A stretch of DNA of 64,000 bases from Leptospira sp. GIMC2001 (GTDB taxonomy: Bacteria > Spirochaetota > Leptospiria > Leptospirales > Leptospiraceae): assembly GCF_028462125.1 (NCBI RefSeq), contig NZ_CP115468.1, forward strand, positions 1,212,501 to 1,276,500, in the 5' to 3' direction. A program made the translations under genes and the position numbers. A model generated the notes under the pieces. It did not search any database. It worked only from the letters and a program-made list of their open reading frames with translations, and was not told the origin of the DNA. How positions within the stretch are numbered: position 1 is the first letter of the stretch; every line of letters begins with the position of its first letter. Below are positions 46,410 through 56,765 of this stretch, in pieces.

Positions 46410-48393
46410 TTATTCCTGTTGTCTTAGAATCTACAGTTAACAGTTGATTGTCATAACTCCATTCAATATCACCCGATTTGCTAAGCACAACAAATCCTTG
46501 AGGAAAATGCACTTCTGGAATAAAGATTTCTGTTGGATAGGGTAGATTCCACTCTTCAACGGTATACTGGATATCAAAAGAATTTTTTCTGCGATCGAAT
46601 CGGAAGCTTATCTCGTTGCCTGAAATAAATTTCGGATAAGGCCTAGAGAATCCTTCAATAGCGCGTCCTCCGCTACCATAGCCTTGTCCATTGGTTACTG
46701 AACTTAAGAATGATTCATCTATTTGGTCTATCGAGTAAATACTCAAATCCTCTTGATTCCATTGATCTCCGATCATTAGATCATTTCGATTGGTCGCTGT
46801 ATAATTCCATAAACATGAATGAATTCCCAGTGAATCAATTGCATTGTACATTAGATCAAGCGCAAGAATATGCATTTTCCATATCTCACTACTGCGATTG
46901 CCTTTCTTCCATTTCTTGTAGGCTGCACCAGATTCTAAGTCAAAAGGTATTCCAAATTCACCAAGTAAGGTAGGAACATTCTGTTTATCGGATGCCTGTT
47001 TAATCCTTGCTAGCTGATTTCTATACATTTCTTGAATGCCATTTCTTCCGAATGCCAAACCCATTTTGTTTGTATCAATAGTGATTGGATAATTGAACTT
47101 TTTGAAAATTAAAGTCGGTAGGTCATACCAATGATTAGCATTTACCGAATTTTTGGGGAGATCTATCACATAATCTGGTGAAATGGCAGATTCTAAAGCT
47201 TCTCTCTCAGCAAATACAATCCAATCATTTCTTACCGATCGTATTGACTCTGCTACTCGATGTATAAAAGGAATCATATAATCCCGATCAAAATCTACGA
47301 CTCGCTCTCCAACCTTGCAGAAAAAATCATTGTTTAGCACAAAAGGCATATCATCTTTGAGTTCCCAAGCTCCTTCTAGTCGAAAGGGATCTCCTAAGCT
47401 ATCTTCTGACCAGAGAGTGTTTCGATTCGGATTGACCACGACATTTTTCTTTGGATGGAATCCGGCACGAATCAAAGACAATTCTAAATAGGGAAGTTCT
47501 ATCGAATATCCAAAACTGGAAAACAAACCGTCTATAGGTGACCAAGCGAGTCCAGGCTTACTCGGTTCTTTGGTTTTATCGCGATTTGGATCAAGTCCTC
47601 GATCATTCATTTTGTGACCGATCCAACCACGAGAAGGCTCGTTTAGACTATCGAATCCTAAAACCCAATCCATATCTTTGACTCGGTTCGCAATTTGTAA
47701 CATGCTTCCTAGATAATGATTTTGCAGATAATCCTGTACATTCTGTCCGTCAATCATGAAGGACTTGGCAAAATCCCTTCCGCCAAAAAATAATGTCCAC
47801 ATTATAGCATTTGCAGGATAACGGTAGTTTTGTGACCAGCACATTGTGGGATAATTCTCTTCCTGACGAATTCCAGGTCTTGAGTAATCGTAGGAATTTT
47901 GCATTACAATGCTTGAATCAGAGGATGCGATTTTGGAAATATCCATTCCTACTTTTTCCAAAGTCCATCCTGGAGCACCGTCACCACCGGTCATTCTAGA
48001 CCACACATCTTGATGGAAATCAATGAATAAATAAAAGCCATAATCGTGAGCAATTTCACAAATTTTTTGAAAATAATCTAAATATTCTTCATCGTAGATT
48101 CCGGGACCTTTGTGTTCAACTGCTTCCCAGGTAGTCAGTAGTCTAAGGCAATTGAAACCCCAGTTTTTGAGGCGGTTGAAATGATCATGGGCGTCTTCTA
48201 AAGGAAAAGGTCTTCCGACAAAACTCACTTCCCTGTGATCAAGAAAATCAGTCGGATATTGTGTTCCACCATTCGGAAAAGGAACTTTGGTATCTCCACC
48301 CAAGTTGATTCCTTTTAGTAAAACCTTACGCTTGGTTTCTGATTCGATAAACCATTGTTTGTCAGTGGATAACTTTTTTAAACCTTGTCCCAT
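46387..48393 (-). CDS. GH5-family glycosidase, endoglycoceramidase/glucosylceramidase-like
   Basis: 668 residues with a GH5 TIM barrel: acid/base Glu252 in DSLNEPSRGWIG and nucleophile Glu near 478 in LLGEFGIPFD. Features such as LKGINLGGDTKVPFP, FNRLKNWGFNCLRL and DFHQDVWSR (about 126-133) follow the endoglycoceramidase and fungal EGCrP/sterylglucosidase branch (GH5_12-like). A C-terminal beta domain follows (about 580-668). There is no signal peptide, so it is probably cytosolic, unlike secreted cellulases. The substrate is probably a glycolipid; the exact one is unknown. Confidence 0.78.
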   Translation of the reverse strand: MGQGLKKLSTDKQWFIESETKRKVLLKGINLGGDTKVPFPNGGTQYPTDFLDHREVSFVGRPFPLEDAHDHFNRLKNWGFNCLRLLTTWEAVEHKGPGIYDEEYLDYFQKICEIAHDYGFYLFIDFHQDVWSRMTGGDGAPGWTLEKVGMDISKIASSDSSIVMQNSYDYSRPGIRQEENYPTMCWSQNYRYPANAIMWTLFFGGRDFAKSFMIDGQNVQDYLQNHYLGSMLQIANRVKDMDWVLGFDSLNEPSRGWIGHKMNDRGLDPNRDKTKEPSKPGLAWSPIDGLFSSFGYSIELPYLELSLIRAGFHPKKNVVVNPNRNTLWSEDSLGDPFRLEGAWELKDDMPFVLNNDFFCKVGERVVDFDRDYMIPFIHRVAESIRSVRNDWIVFAEREALESAISPDYVIDLPKNSVNANHWYDLPTLIFKKFNYPITIDTNKMGLAFGRNGIQEMYRNQLARIKQASDKQNVPTLLGEFGIPFDLESGAAYKKWKKGNRSSEIWKMHILALDLMYNAIDSLGIHSCLWNYTATNRNDLMIGDQWNQEDLSIYSIDQIDESFLSSVTNGQGYGSGGRAIEGFSRPYPKFISGNEISFRFDRRKNSFDIQYTVEEWNLPYPTEIFIPEVHFPQGFVVLSKSGDIEWSYDNQLLTVDSKTTGIISYQVSN

Positions 48394-48445
48394 AGACTAA
48401 AAATAAAAAATATTTTATTTTTGTCATTGGTTTTATTCAAAGTTC

Positions 48446-48919
48446 CTAATTGAAATAACTCGTAGGTTCTAAATTGCAGAACGCTTTGTCCGAAATATAA
48501 TTATTGAAATCAAATGGTTTAAAATCGCAATTTGTCGCGGGATAGATGAGCAAATTCTCTCTACAAGTTTTCGCATCAGATTTTCGATACGTAATTCTAT
48601 CCCGGATCGATGAGTCTCCCGAAGACTTGGAGAACAATTTGTCCACAAATATATAGGCTTCTAGTAATTTCATGGAATCACCGCCTTCTTGCGTGCATTT
48701 TACAAATGCGATTGAGAGCAATTCATCTTTAATTGTTTTTTCGGGAACAGTGTCTTCCGAATTGATAAGATCACTATCGGATCCACTACATCCAAAAACA
48801 AAGAAAAGTAAAATTAGAAAAACTAGGTATTTGATCGAGCTGGAAATTTTGAACCGAATGGATAATGGAAAATTGTCATAAAAAAGTTTAGATGTGGACA
48901 TGTTATTGCGAAGATTCAT
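48446..48919 (-). CDS. small lipoprotein of unknown function
   Basis: 157 residues: a basic N-region, hydrophobic stretch YLVFLILLFFVFGC with a lipobox-like FVFGC, then a Ser/Asp-rich linker (SGSDSD) and a small domain with several Cys (KCTQEGG, TCRENL, TNCDFK, FCNLE) that probably form disulfides. No family is recognised. The start at 48919 overlaps the O-antigen-ligase-like gene by 17 nt; an ATG at 48901 is an alternative. Confidence 0.55.
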   Translation of the reverse strand: MNLRNNMSTSKLFYDNFPLSIRFKISSSIKYLVFLILLFFVFGCSGSDSDLINSEDTVPEKTIKDELLSIAFVKCTQEGGDSMKLLEAYIFVDKLFSKSSGDSSIRDRITYRKSDAKTCRENLLIYPATNCDFKPFDFNNYISDKAFCNLEPTSYFN

Positions 48920-50210
48920 TTGTCTCTAATCGGTTAGACTGGTATAAATAACCTACAATAAACCAAAAAAATATAACAACTTCATCATCTTGGAAGTAGC
49001 ATTGCAAAAGCCCTGCAAGAAAGAATCCAACAATTCCAAATGTCCAGCCAATATCTGGGAATTCCAATTTAGAAATAAAAACCGAATTCGCTATAAAATA
49101 GACAAGTAGAAAATATAAAATTAAAACAGGAATTCCATAAATTGCTGCTATATGGAAATAATCATTATGAGCATGCCCCCTTTGTGTAACTTCGTAGAAA
49201 TAGACTAACTCAGGAAACGTTTCGCTACGTTCTTTTCTTGCGATTTCGATTTCGCTTCCATAATGACCGGGACCTACGCCAAACCAAGGGTTTGCTTGAA
49301 TCAATTGAAATGTAGAATCCCATATAAAATTTCTACCAGAATCGGTATGCTTCTCTGAGCCAAGGAGAGGAGCAACGACTCTTCTAAATGGTTCTGAGAC
49401 TTTCCAAGAAACAAAAGATCCTGCAATCACAATGATTAAACATAAAACTGGAATCCATAGACGATTGGGTCTAGGCAATTTACGTTGAATCCAGATGATT
49501 GTGCCCACAAACAATCCGAAGCCCGCGCCAATCATAGATGATCTTGCATTGTTGAGTAAAAATACAATGGTCGCAATCAGTATAAAACCAAACCATAATA
49601 AACGAATCTTCGTAACTTCTTTGGACACAATACTATATAAAAATCTAAAAAATATCCAAGGATAAACCAGTAGCAACAATCCACCATAAGTTAAATGTGT
49701 ATTCATTAAACCGATGGGAAGGTTGATTGATAGTGATCCAATTCGGGAATAGTTATGTTGGAAACCCCAACTTTTCATATCACGATAGAGTGAACTGATA
49801 AGCCAACCCAATCTATAATCAGAAAAAATTGATATAAACCCCGTCGAAACAAGAACTATTGTAAAGATTAGAAAAGACTTCTTAATCAATGGAAGCTCTT
49901 CTTTCTTCAGTATAGTGAAGCAGAGAAATCCAAAAAAAAGAAATACATCTTTTGTTTCTGAATTCCAGCCTCGTTTCAATTCCATAAACTCAAAACCCGA
50001 ATTTGCATAATTGAATAATAGAATCAAAATTTGCGCAGACCAAAATAAGCTAGCTATCAAAAAAATATTTCTTGGTCTATCGGGAAGTTGCCTTTGTAAT
50101 AAAAATGAAATAACTGCGAGCATAAGAAAGCCTTGCCCGAGAGAGACAGAAATTGCGCTCGTTACAATGGATGAGCATAGGAAGAATAGGAAAAACTTAC
50201 GACTTATCAT
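48903..50210 (-). CDS. O-antigen ligase/polymerase family membrane protein
   Basis: 435 residues with about 11-12 membrane segments and a large extracytoplasmic loop (about 270-350) carrying GVGPGHYGSEI and the signature RGHAHNDYFHIAAIYGIPVL of the Wzy_C/WaaL superfamily. Such proteins join or polymerise O-antigen or other glycans on lipid carriers. The Arg and His in that loop are the catalytic candidates. WaaL cannot be told from Wzy by sequence. A GT4 glycosyltransferase lies divergently upstream. Confidence 0.83.
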   Translation of the reverse strand: MISRKFFLFFLCSSIVTSAISVSLGQGFLMLAVISFLLQRQLPDRPRNIFLIASLFWSAQILILLFNYANSGFEFMELKRGWNSETKDVFLFFGFLCFTILKKEELPLIKKSFLIFTIVLVSTGFISIFSDYRLGWLISSLYRDMKSWGFQHNYSRIGSLSINLPIGLMNTHLTYGGLLLLVYPWIFFRFLYSIVSKEVTKIRLLWFGFILIATIVFLLNNARSSMIGAGFGLFVGTIIWIQRKLPRPNRLWIPVLCLIIVIAGSFVSWKVSEPFRRVVAPLLGSEKHTDSGRNFIWDSTFQLIQANPWFGVGPGHYGSEIEIARKERSETFPELVYFYEVTQRGHAHNDYFHIAAIYGIPVLILYFLLVYFIANSVFISKLEFPDIGWTFGIVGFFLAGLLQCYFQDDEVVIFFWFIVGYLYQSNRLETNESSQ

Positions 50211-50269
50211 TTTTATCTTGCAACTTCCAGTCTTCGAGCATAGTTTAGAAAAGCAAGAGGTTCTCTGCT

Positions 50270-51619
50270 TTGAAAGTTCTTTATTTTACAGACACATTTC
50301 TTCCCAAGATTGATGGAGTTGCAATCTCCATTCGAAATTTCTCAGAACAACTAGTTTTGCGCGGACATGAGTTTATGATCTGTGCGCCAAAATACGGGGA
50401 AGGAGATTTTGACCGGATGGGAGAAGGGATCAAGGTAGAGAGATTTCGCTCAGGTTATCTTCCTAGTTATCCCGATATCAAGGTTGTCTTTCCCTCTCCT
50501 CAGAAGATTAAAAGAATCATCAAAGAATTCAAACCAGATGTGGTTCATATTCATACACCAGGTTTACTCGGTCAGTATGGTGTAAATGCCACCGAAAAAT
50601 ATGGAATCCCAACAATTGGAACTTATCATACTCTTATGTCAGAGCAGGATATGTATGTCTCCTTCTATCGATTGTTAAAGCTTGATAAATTGTTTTCTCG
50701 CGTGAATAAATTTGAGAAGAAATTGACACCAAAAGATTTATTAAAAGTGGAAAAAATGGATAACTTCAATTTTCGCAAAAAAATAATCTTGAAAATATGC
50801 AATAATTTATATGATCGATGTGACTTAGTTATTTCTCCTTCACACTTACTTAAGAAACAATTGCTCGAATTTGGAATTAAGAAACCTATTACTGTTGTGT
50901 CCAATGGAATGGATCTCCAGAGATTTAAAGGTGAAGTCAAAACCTTGAATACCGATTCTCCAAAACTATTGCATGTGGGAAGAATATCTTACGAAAAAAA
51001 TTGTGATGTTGTAATCAAAGCATTCTCCAAAGTTTTAGAGAAAATTCCCAAGGCTACTCTCACAATAATCGGTGACGGACCAGCTATACCATCCCTTCGT
51101 AAGCAGGCAGAATCGTTAAAAATTTTGGATAAGATAGAATTCAAAGGTTTTCTTCCGAATACCGAACTGCACAATCATTATCCGAACTACGATGCTTTCA
51201 TCACGGCATCTACAATGGAGACGCAAGGATTGGTCATTTTGGAGGCGATTGCTTGTGGCCTTCCAGCAATTGGTGTCAATGCATATGCAATTCCTGAACT
51301 CATTCATGATGGCAAAAACGGCTACATTGCGAGTTCATTTGATTATGAGACAATGGCTGAGAAAACGATACAATTATTATCCGAGCCAGATCGCTATAAA
51401 GAATTTTCCAAAGCTTCTATAGAAATCGCATCTCATCATGAGATGGAGAAATGTGTGGATCTTATGGAAGAAGTTTATAAATCAGTTGCAAGCCTAACAG
51501 GCAAAACAAAAAAGACAACATTTATGAATCTTATGCTAAGTGTAATGCCAGACTTTCCAGATTTCTTGAGCTTAACCGAATTGTCTAAGTTAGCCGACTG
51601 GCAGAATCGAGATAAGTAA
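50270..51619 (+). CDS. GT4-family glycosyltransferase
   Basis: A GT-B fold glycosyltransferase. N-terminal signature [32 protein letters not shown] near 100, and the nucleotide-sugar half has [11 protein letters not shown], then the EX7E-type motif ETQGLVILE. The layout resembles diacylglycerol glucosyl-/mannosyltransferases (PimB/MgdA-like), so a glycolipid or LPS substrate is likely but unproven. The start is TTG 50270 with AAGAGG 9 nt upstream; no closer ATG precedes the conserved first strand. A terminator follows. Confidence 0.87.
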   Translation: MKVLYFTDTFLPKIDGVAISIRNFSEQLVLRGHEFMICAPKYGEGDFDRMGEGIKVERFRSGYLPSYPDIKVVFPSPQKIKRIIKEFKPDVVHIHTPGLLGQYGVNATEKYGIPTIGTYHTLMSEQDMYVSFYRLLKLDKLFSRVNKFEKKLTPKDLLKVEKMDNFNFRKKIILKICNNLYDRCDLVISPSHLLKKQLLEFGIKKPITVVSNGMDLQRFKGEVKTLNTDSPKLLHVGRISYEKNCDVVIKAFSKVLEKIPKATLTIIGDGPAIPSLRKQAESLKILDKIEFKGFLPNTELHNHYPNYDAFITASTMETQGLVILEAIACGLPAIGVNAYAIPELIHDGKNGYIASSFDYETMAEKTIQLLSEPDRYKEFSKASIEIASHHEMEKCVDLMEEVYKSVASLTGKTKKTTFMNLMLSVMPDFPDFLSLTELSKLADWQNRDK

Positions 51620-51624
51620 ACAAG

Positions 51625-51681
51625 AACCTATCGAATTATTTATTTATTTATTTATTTGACTCATGAATTGATAGGTTTTTT
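51625..51681. terminator. bidirectional terminator with a tetranucleotide repeat in its loop
   Basis: AACCTATC (51625-51632) pairs with GATAGGTT (51670-51677), followed by a T-run on the plus strand. The loop holds about five tandem copies of TTTA (51638-51657). It lies between the convergent GT4 and hydrolase genes. Confidence 0.7.
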
Positions 51682-51684
51682 TAT

Positions 51685-52566
51685 TTAGGATATTTTATTT
51701 CTAAACTGTTCGTAGGCTTCCAATACTCCTTTTTCGTCTTCTAATTGGGGCCAATGTCCTATATCTTCTTGTAAGATGAAAATCTGGGGATTCGGTATCA
51801 ATTCTTTGTATCTATTAGCCATATGGATACCTGAATTGGGATCTGCTGGACCGCAGATGTAGCATAGAGGAATTTTGGTCGTTTGCATGGCTTCAATCCA
51901 GCGCTTTTGAAATAAATTTTTATCGAATACCATTCGTCCGATTAGATGGGCAACTCTAAGTCCTTGATTGTAATTGAGTATATCCCATTGTATGTCCAAA
52001 AATTCTGAGCTCGGTTTTGTTTTTTCTCCAAAAACTTTTAATACCGAGCTCTCTACGGATTTTTTATTTAATAATTTTGTAAATATTTTACCAATAAATT
52101 TCGGAGTTTGTGAGAGCAATCGCTGAATTAGGCGAGGTCGATACACATCCATAAATAACCCACCGTTCATAAATGCAGAAGATAGGATCTTGAAACTATT
52201 TTTGGATTCTTGTTCTCTTGCTATCAGCTCTTGTACGACACTCACTCCCAGATCATGCGAAAAGAAATGTGTTTTTGTAATATTTAACTTCTTTAGAAGT
52301 GCATCGATGATTTCACATTGATTGGGAAAATTGTAATTATGATTTTCTGGTTTATCAGAAAATCCCATACCCAATAAATCGATACCAGTAATCCTATATT
52401 TCTTAGATAATTTTTCTATTGTATTCTTCCATTCGAAACTACTGTAAGGATATCCATGAAGAATGAATAGATCTTCTCCATTACCTACTTGAAAGTAAAA
52501 TGTCTCAAATTCTTTGTATCTAAAAAATGCACCCGAATTCTTCCAATCCAAAACTTCTTGATTCAT
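51685..52566 (-). CDS. alpha/beta hydrolase (dehalogenase/epoxide hydrolase-like)
   Basis: 293 residues, alpha/beta-hydrolase fold. Oxyanion HGYPYSSFEW at 38-47; the nucleophile elbow is SHDLGVS, with Asp105 where haloalkane dehalogenases and epoxide hydrolases have theirs; the catalytic His lies in DIGHWPQLE near 274. A cap domain spans about 140-215. The physiological substrate is unknown. It is divergent from an LmrA-type regulator, with an LmrA/QdoR-like box between them, so it is probably induced by a small aromatic or hydrophobic compound. Confidence 0.85.
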   Translation of the reverse strand: MNQEVLDWKNSGAFFRYKEFETFYFQVGNGEDLFILHGYPYSSFEWKNTIEKLSKKYRITGIDLLGMGFSDKPENHNYNFPNQCEIIDALLKKLNITKTHFFSHDLGVSVVQELIAREQESKNSFKILSSAFMNGGLFMDVYRPRLIQRLLSQTPKFIGKIFTKLLNKKSVESSVLKVFGEKTKPSSEFLDIQWDILNYNQGLRVAHLIGRMVFDKNLFQKRWIEAMQTTKIPLCYICGPADPNSGIHMANRYKELIPNPQIFILQEDIGHWPQLEDEKGVLEAYEQFRNKIS

Positions 52567-52611
52567 AGATTTTAACTGAATGAAAAATGTAAATTTTTGT
52601 CAAGAAAAATA

Positions 52612-52625
52612 ATAGACCGTTCTAT
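52612..52625. promoter_or_regulatory. LmrA/QdoR-like operator
   Basis: ATAGACCGTTCTAT: arms ATAGA/TCTAT around CCGT, a near-palindrome that matches the TAGACCGGTCTA core known for LmrA/YxaF-type TetR regulators. It lies 21 nt upstream of the regulator's start and 46 nt upstream of the hydrolase start. Confidence 0.7.
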
Positions 52626-52645
52626 ATATTATTGGAAACTAGGTT

Positions 52646-53242
52646 ATGGGATCTAAAGGAATTTCCACTAAACAGAAAATGATTGAGGCGACAGCTATAT
52701 CCTTGGAAGAAAATGGATATTTGGCTACGGGTATTAATGAGATCGTACAAATGGCTGATATACCGAAGGGATCTCTCTATTTCCATTTTCCCGGTGGCAA
52801 AGAAGAACTAGCAAGTCTGGCCTTAAAACATTCTGGAAGAGAATTCTCTGCTCTCTTTCAAAAAATCCTAGTTACATCATCTTCACCAATGGATGCGACA
52901 CGGAGAATTTTCCAAGCACTTGAGAAAAGAATTGTAGACAGCGACTTCAAGAAAGGCTGTCCAATTGTTATATCCGCACTAGAATCGATGCAGACTGAAT
53001 CAAAAGTACAATCTGTATGCAAATCCATCTATAATGAATGGATAATAGGCTTCGAGAATTACTTTATAAGTCAGGGCTACACCAAAAATCAAGGTCATGA
53101 CTTATCTGTTAGTCTTTTTGCTCTATGGGAGGGCGGATTGCTTCTAGCCAAATTGCAAAAATCCAATATTGCTCTACGGTCGGTACTTAAGATTGCAGAG
53201 AATTTAATTTCTACGTTTCCCAAAGATAATAAAGCCAAATAA
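52646..53242 (+). CDS. TetR-family regulator, LmrA/YxaF type
   Basis: 198 residues. HTH at about 10-58 (ISLEENGYLATGINEIVQMA, then IPKGSLYFHFPGGKEELAS), which is the exact style of the LmrA/YxaF/QdoR group, whose C-terminal ligand pocket follows (KKGCPIVISALE, ALWEGGLLLAKL). Those regulators respond to flavonoids or drugs. Probably autoregulated through the box at 52612 and controlling the divergent hydrolase. Confidence 0.87.
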   Translation: MGSKGISTKQKMIEATAISLEENGYLATGINEIVQMADIPKGSLYFHFPGGKEELASLALKHSGREFSALFQKILVTSSSPMDATRRIFQALEKRIVDSDFKKGCPIVISALESMQTESKVQSVCKSIYNEWIIGFENYFISQGYTKNQGHDLSVSLFALWEGGLLLAKLQKSNIALRSVLKIAENLISTFPKDNKAK

Positions 53243-53291
53243 AAATAGTTTTTTAGATTTGTGCTTTATTATAAATGGAAAGACTTACTGT

Positions 53292-54905
53292 TTATAATTG
53301 CTCGAAAAAGTCGTTACCTTTGTCATCAACAACTATAAAAGCGGGGAAATCTACCACATCAATTGACCAGACTGCTTCCATTCCAAGTTCGGGAAAATCT
53401 AGAACTTCGACTTTTTTGATATTATCATTGGCAAGTAGGGCAGCTGGACCTCCAATCGATCCCAAATAGAAACCACCATTCTTCTTGCAACTTTCGGTTA
53501 CCACTTTCGATCGATTGCCTTTAGCAAGAGTGATAAGTGAGTATCCTTTTTCTTGGAAGATTGGAATATAGCTATCCATTCTTCCTGCCGTAGTCGGACC
53601 AAATGATCCTGAAGGCATTCCTTCGGGAGTCTTTGCTGGACCCGCATAGTAGATCGGATGATTGCGAAAATAGTCAGGTATCGGTTTGCCTGAATCCATC
53701 ATCTCTTTTATTTTGGCATGAGCTATATCTCTTGCAACTATCAGCTTCCCAGTTAACATAACTCGTGTTTTGACTGGGTGCTTAGTTAGAATATTCAATA
53801 TTTCTTCTATAGGTTGATTGAGATCAATTGCTATTGAGGTTCGATCAATTTTGCTAAGATCCTCCGCAGGTAGATACTGAGCTGGATTCATTTCTAACTG
53901 CTCGAGAAAGATTCCTTCTTTAGTAATTTTTGCCTTAATGTTACGATCTGCACTACAACTGACACCAATCCCAACTGGACAAGATGCACCGTGTCTTGGA
54001 AGTCGAATGATGCGAAGATCATGTGCAAAATACTTTCCACCGAATTGAGCTCCTATCCCATTCTTTTGTGCCACTTTAAGCATCTTTTCTTCCAATTCAA
54101 CATCACGAAACGCTATACCTTCATCATTTCCTGAAGTTGGAAGATTATCAAGATACCCGGCTGAGGCAAGTTTTACTGTTTTTAGAGTGAATTCTGCCGA
54201 AGTTCCACCTATAACAATAGCTATATGATATGGTGGGCAACCTGATGTTCCCAGAGTTCTCATTTTCTCATCAATAAATTTTTCTAGAGAAGTTGGATTG
54301 AGTAGTGCTTTGGTTTCTTGGAATAGAAATGTTTTATTGGCTGAACCACCGCCTTTTGCGAGAAAAAGAAATTCATACTTATCACCAGGTGTTGAATATA
54401 TTTCGATCTGTGCTGGTAGATTGGATCCTGAGTTGGATTCTTCATACATAGTTTTCGGAATAACTTGCGAATAGCGCAGAGTTTTCTCAGTATAGGTTTT
54501 GTAGATACCACGAGAAAGTTCTTCAGCATCGTTGCAGCCTGTCATAACGTTCTCGCCTTTTTTTGCAAAAATGATTGCGGTTCCCGTATCTTGGCAAGTT
54601 GGTAATTTTCCTTCTGCAGCAATTACTGAATTGCGAAGTAAAGCTTTTGCTACGAAACGATCGTTATCTGTTGCTTCAGCATCTTCCAATATTTTGGCGA
54701 CTTTCTTAAGATGTGCGGGTCGCAGATAATAAGAAAGATCAAAAATCGCTTCCGTTGCTAGATACTTCAATCCATCCGGATGCACTTTCAGGATTTCCTT
54801 ACCTTCAAAATTGCTCGTAGAAACAAATTCTTTAGTTAATAATCGATATTCAGTTTTTTCGTCTGGGGATTGAGTGAAAGGATCTTTGTAGAAGAAGTCA
54901 GCCAT
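53292..54905 (-). CDS. fumA: class I (Fe-S) fumarate hydratase
   Basis: Converts fumarate to malate in the TCA cycle. Class I signatures: cluster Cys in LPTCQDTGT (C104), [18 protein letters not shown], and [14 protein letters not shown]; the beta domain follows ([26 protein letters not shown]). At 537 residues both alpha and beta parts are in one chain, as in E. coli FumA/FumB. The labile 4Fe-4S cluster makes it oxygen-sensitive. AAAGGAAA precedes the ATG. Confidence 0.93.
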   Translation of the reverse strand: MADFFYKDPFTQSPDEKTEYRLLTKEFVSTSNFEGKEILKVHPDGLKYLATEAIFDLSYYLRPAHLKKVAKILEDAEATDNDRFVAKALLRNSVIAAEGKLPTCQDTGTAIIFAKKGENVMTGCNDAEELSRGIYKTYTEKTLRYSQVIPKTMYEESNSGSNLPAQIEIYSTPGDKYEFLFLAKGGGSANKTFLFQETKALLNPTSLEKFIDEKMRTLGTSGCPPYHIAIVIGGTSAEFTLKTVKLASAGYLDNLPTSGNDEGIAFRDVELEEKMLKVAQKNGIGAQFGGKYFAHDLRIIRLPRHGASCPVGIGVSCSADRNIKAKITKEGIFLEQLEMNPAQYLPAEDLSKIDRTSIAIDLNQPIEEILNILTKHPVKTRVMLTGKLIVARDIAHAKIKEMMDSGKPIPDYFRNHPIYYAGPAKTPEGMPSGSFGPTTAGRMDSYIPIFQEKGYSLITLAKGNRSKVVTESCKKNGGFYLGSIGGPAALLANDNIKKVEVLDFPELGMEAVWSIDVVDFPAFIVVDDKGNDFFEQL

Positions 54906-54946
54906 ATTTGATTTTCCTTTATAATATTCTGATAATATATTTTATC

Positions 54947-56002
54947 TTACCAGGTTGTATTTACATTTAGCAATAATTTTATTCTTCGAATTACGTCTTG
55001 AGGATTGATCATTTCCATACAGGCAAAATCTTTTCGAAAGCATGTCGTGTTACCGTAGATCGAACAAGGTCTGCAAGGTAGATCAACTTGCAATACACCA
55101 GTATCTTCTTGAGCGAAGGGGCCAAAACCAGAAAAGGGATGCGTTGTTCCATAGAGTCCGATCACGGGTTTTTTCATTAATGCCGCAATATGAACGTTAG
55201 ATGAATCCATGCCGATCATAATGTCCATCTTTTCCATGATTCCAAGTTCACCACGGATTCCCAATTTACCACCCGTTACTAGAAAAACTTGTTCAAAATT
55301 TCTTCGAAGAGTCTGCAATATTGGCGCTTCATCTTTAGAACCAAATAAAAATATTTTTGCCTCGGGGAATTCTTCAATGATCATGGGGATCAATTTCTCA
55401 GATTTATGTAAAGGCCATTCTTTGAGTTTGTGTCCGGCAAAGGGTGCAAATCCAATCCAAAGTCCAGACTTTTTGTCAATACCCAAAGACTTAAAAAAGT
55501 CCTTGGCATACATCTTTGCGTCGCCATCAACATTGATCCAAGGACCTTTTCGAATTGGTGCATCCAATCCAGACTTTCGAAATACACTTAGATATCGTTC
55601 CACTGTATGAGGAATTGGTTTTAGCTTTTTCTTGAATCTACGAATATGTTGTTGTTTCTCGCGTCTTCCCTTAATGATTTTAAAAATATTAACACCTTTA
55701 AACCAGAAAAATAAACTGATCAATCTCGATCTCAAGCTTGCATGCAAGTCAATAACAGAATGATAAGGACCAAGAACATTTAGCTCATGAAATAAATAAT
55801 AAACTCCCATGATTCCGCGATATTTCTTTAGATTGATTCCGATTACATTCACATTGGGAATATTGTAGAAGAATGGGGAAAAGTTGCCGCGAGTAACCAC
55901 GGTTAACTGAACATTCGGATATGCAGCGGCAATTGCTACAAGTGCTGGTGTCATCAATGCGACATCGCCCATAGCAGAAAACCTAAGAACCAAGAGATTC
56001 AT
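54947..56002 (-). CDS. GT9-family (heptosyltransferase-like) glycosyltransferase
   Basis: 351 residues, GT-B fold, with the ADP-heptose:LPS heptosyltransferase signatures: N-terminal LRFSAMGDVALMTPALVAIA, the domain-2 motif IGFAPFAGHKLKEWP, DIMIGMDSSNVHIAALMKKP and GLYGTTHPFSGFGP. A Cys-rich tail (CRPCSIYGNTTC) is common in this family. It adds a sugar to LPS core or a related glycan; the sugar is not predictable. It overlaps the DUF4254 gene by 4 nt (55999-56002), a conserved pairing. Confidence 0.9.
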   Translation of the reverse strand: MNLLVLRFSAMGDVALMTPALVAIAAAYPNVQLTVVTRGNFSPFFYNIPNVNVIGINLKKYRGIMGVYYLFHELNVLGPYHSVIDLHASLRSRLISLFFWFKGVNIFKIIKGRREKQQHIRRFKKKLKPIPHTVERYLSVFRKSGLDAPIRKGPWINVDGDAKMYAKDFFKSLGIDKKSGLWIGFAPFAGHKLKEWPLHKSEKLIPMIIEEFPEAKIFLFGSKDEAPILQTLRRNFEQVFLVTGGKLGIRGELGIMEKMDIMIGMDSSNVHIAALMKKPVIGLYGTTHPFSGFGPFAQEDTGVLQVDLPCRPCSIYGNTTCFRKDFACMEMINPQDVIRRIKLLLNVNTTW

Positions 56003-56616
56003 TTAGTTGTATTTTTATATAACGAAGGATTGAGAGACTTATCGTTATACATTTTCATCTGTCTATAAACTTTGAATCGCCTCTCGCCCGTTGCTAGATC
56101 GGTTAGTAACTCATCTAAACAAACAGACAAATCTTGCCTTTGTTCTAGAAGAATATCCAATTTATTTTTACAATTTTGAATATGTGTCGGGCTTGCATCT
56201 TGTCTTTGCGTTTGCTCTAACATATGATAGATTTTCAATTCGAGAATACTCATTCTGTCCATAAGCCAAGCTGGTGACTCTGAGTTCAGCCTAGCTCCTG
56301 CCTTTGGTTGAACATTCTTGAAGAGATCCCCAACAAAATCATCAAGTCTTTCTACGGTATCTGTTCTGTCTTGATTGAGGCTATCGATACTTCGCTTGAG
56401 TTTTACGATTTCGTCTACTGGGATATCGGGTCTTCGGATTTCGTCTTCGATATGCCATTGAATGGTATCGACTTGGTTCTTCTGATATAATGTATTCTCT
56501 AAGGTTCCTGATGGGTAAGGATTGGTGGATGGCTTTTCTTGCTTATGCCAATCTGCAACAGAGTTTTGAAAAATGGTTACGACTATTTTCGAATTGATTT
56601 TTTCATGAAAATCCAT
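55999..56616 (-). CDS. DUF4254 protein, partner of the GT9 transferase
   Basis: A helical, mainly charged protein of 205 residues. Signature stretches: TLYQKNQVDTIQWHIEDEIR, VKLKRSIDSLNQDRTDTVER and PAWLMDRMSILELKIYHM. DUF4254 genes typically sit beside GT9 transferases, as here, but no activity is known. The ATG at 56616 (MDFHEKINSK) is preferred over the upstream TTG at 56661. Confidence 0.8.
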   Translation of the reverse strand: MDFHEKINSKIVVTIFQNSVADWHKQEKPSTNPYPSGTLENTLYQKNQVDTIQWHIEDEIRRPDIPVDEIVKLKRSIDSLNQDRTDTVERLDDFVGDLFKNVQPKAGARLNSESPAWLMDRMSILELKIYHMLEQTQRQDASPTHIQNCKNKLDILLEQRQDLSVCLDELLTDLATGERRFKVYRQMKMYNDKSLNPSLYKNTTK

Positions 56617-56765
56617 AGGTATCAGATTTTTCCAATCACTCGCTTTGGCAATCAAAAACAATCTAACCCAGATTGGGGCTTTTGAACCATACCAGTTGGT
56701 AGATTCGAAACTACGAATGGATCGAACGGATTAGTAAATTTTGACTTACTAGATTCTCAAAAAAT

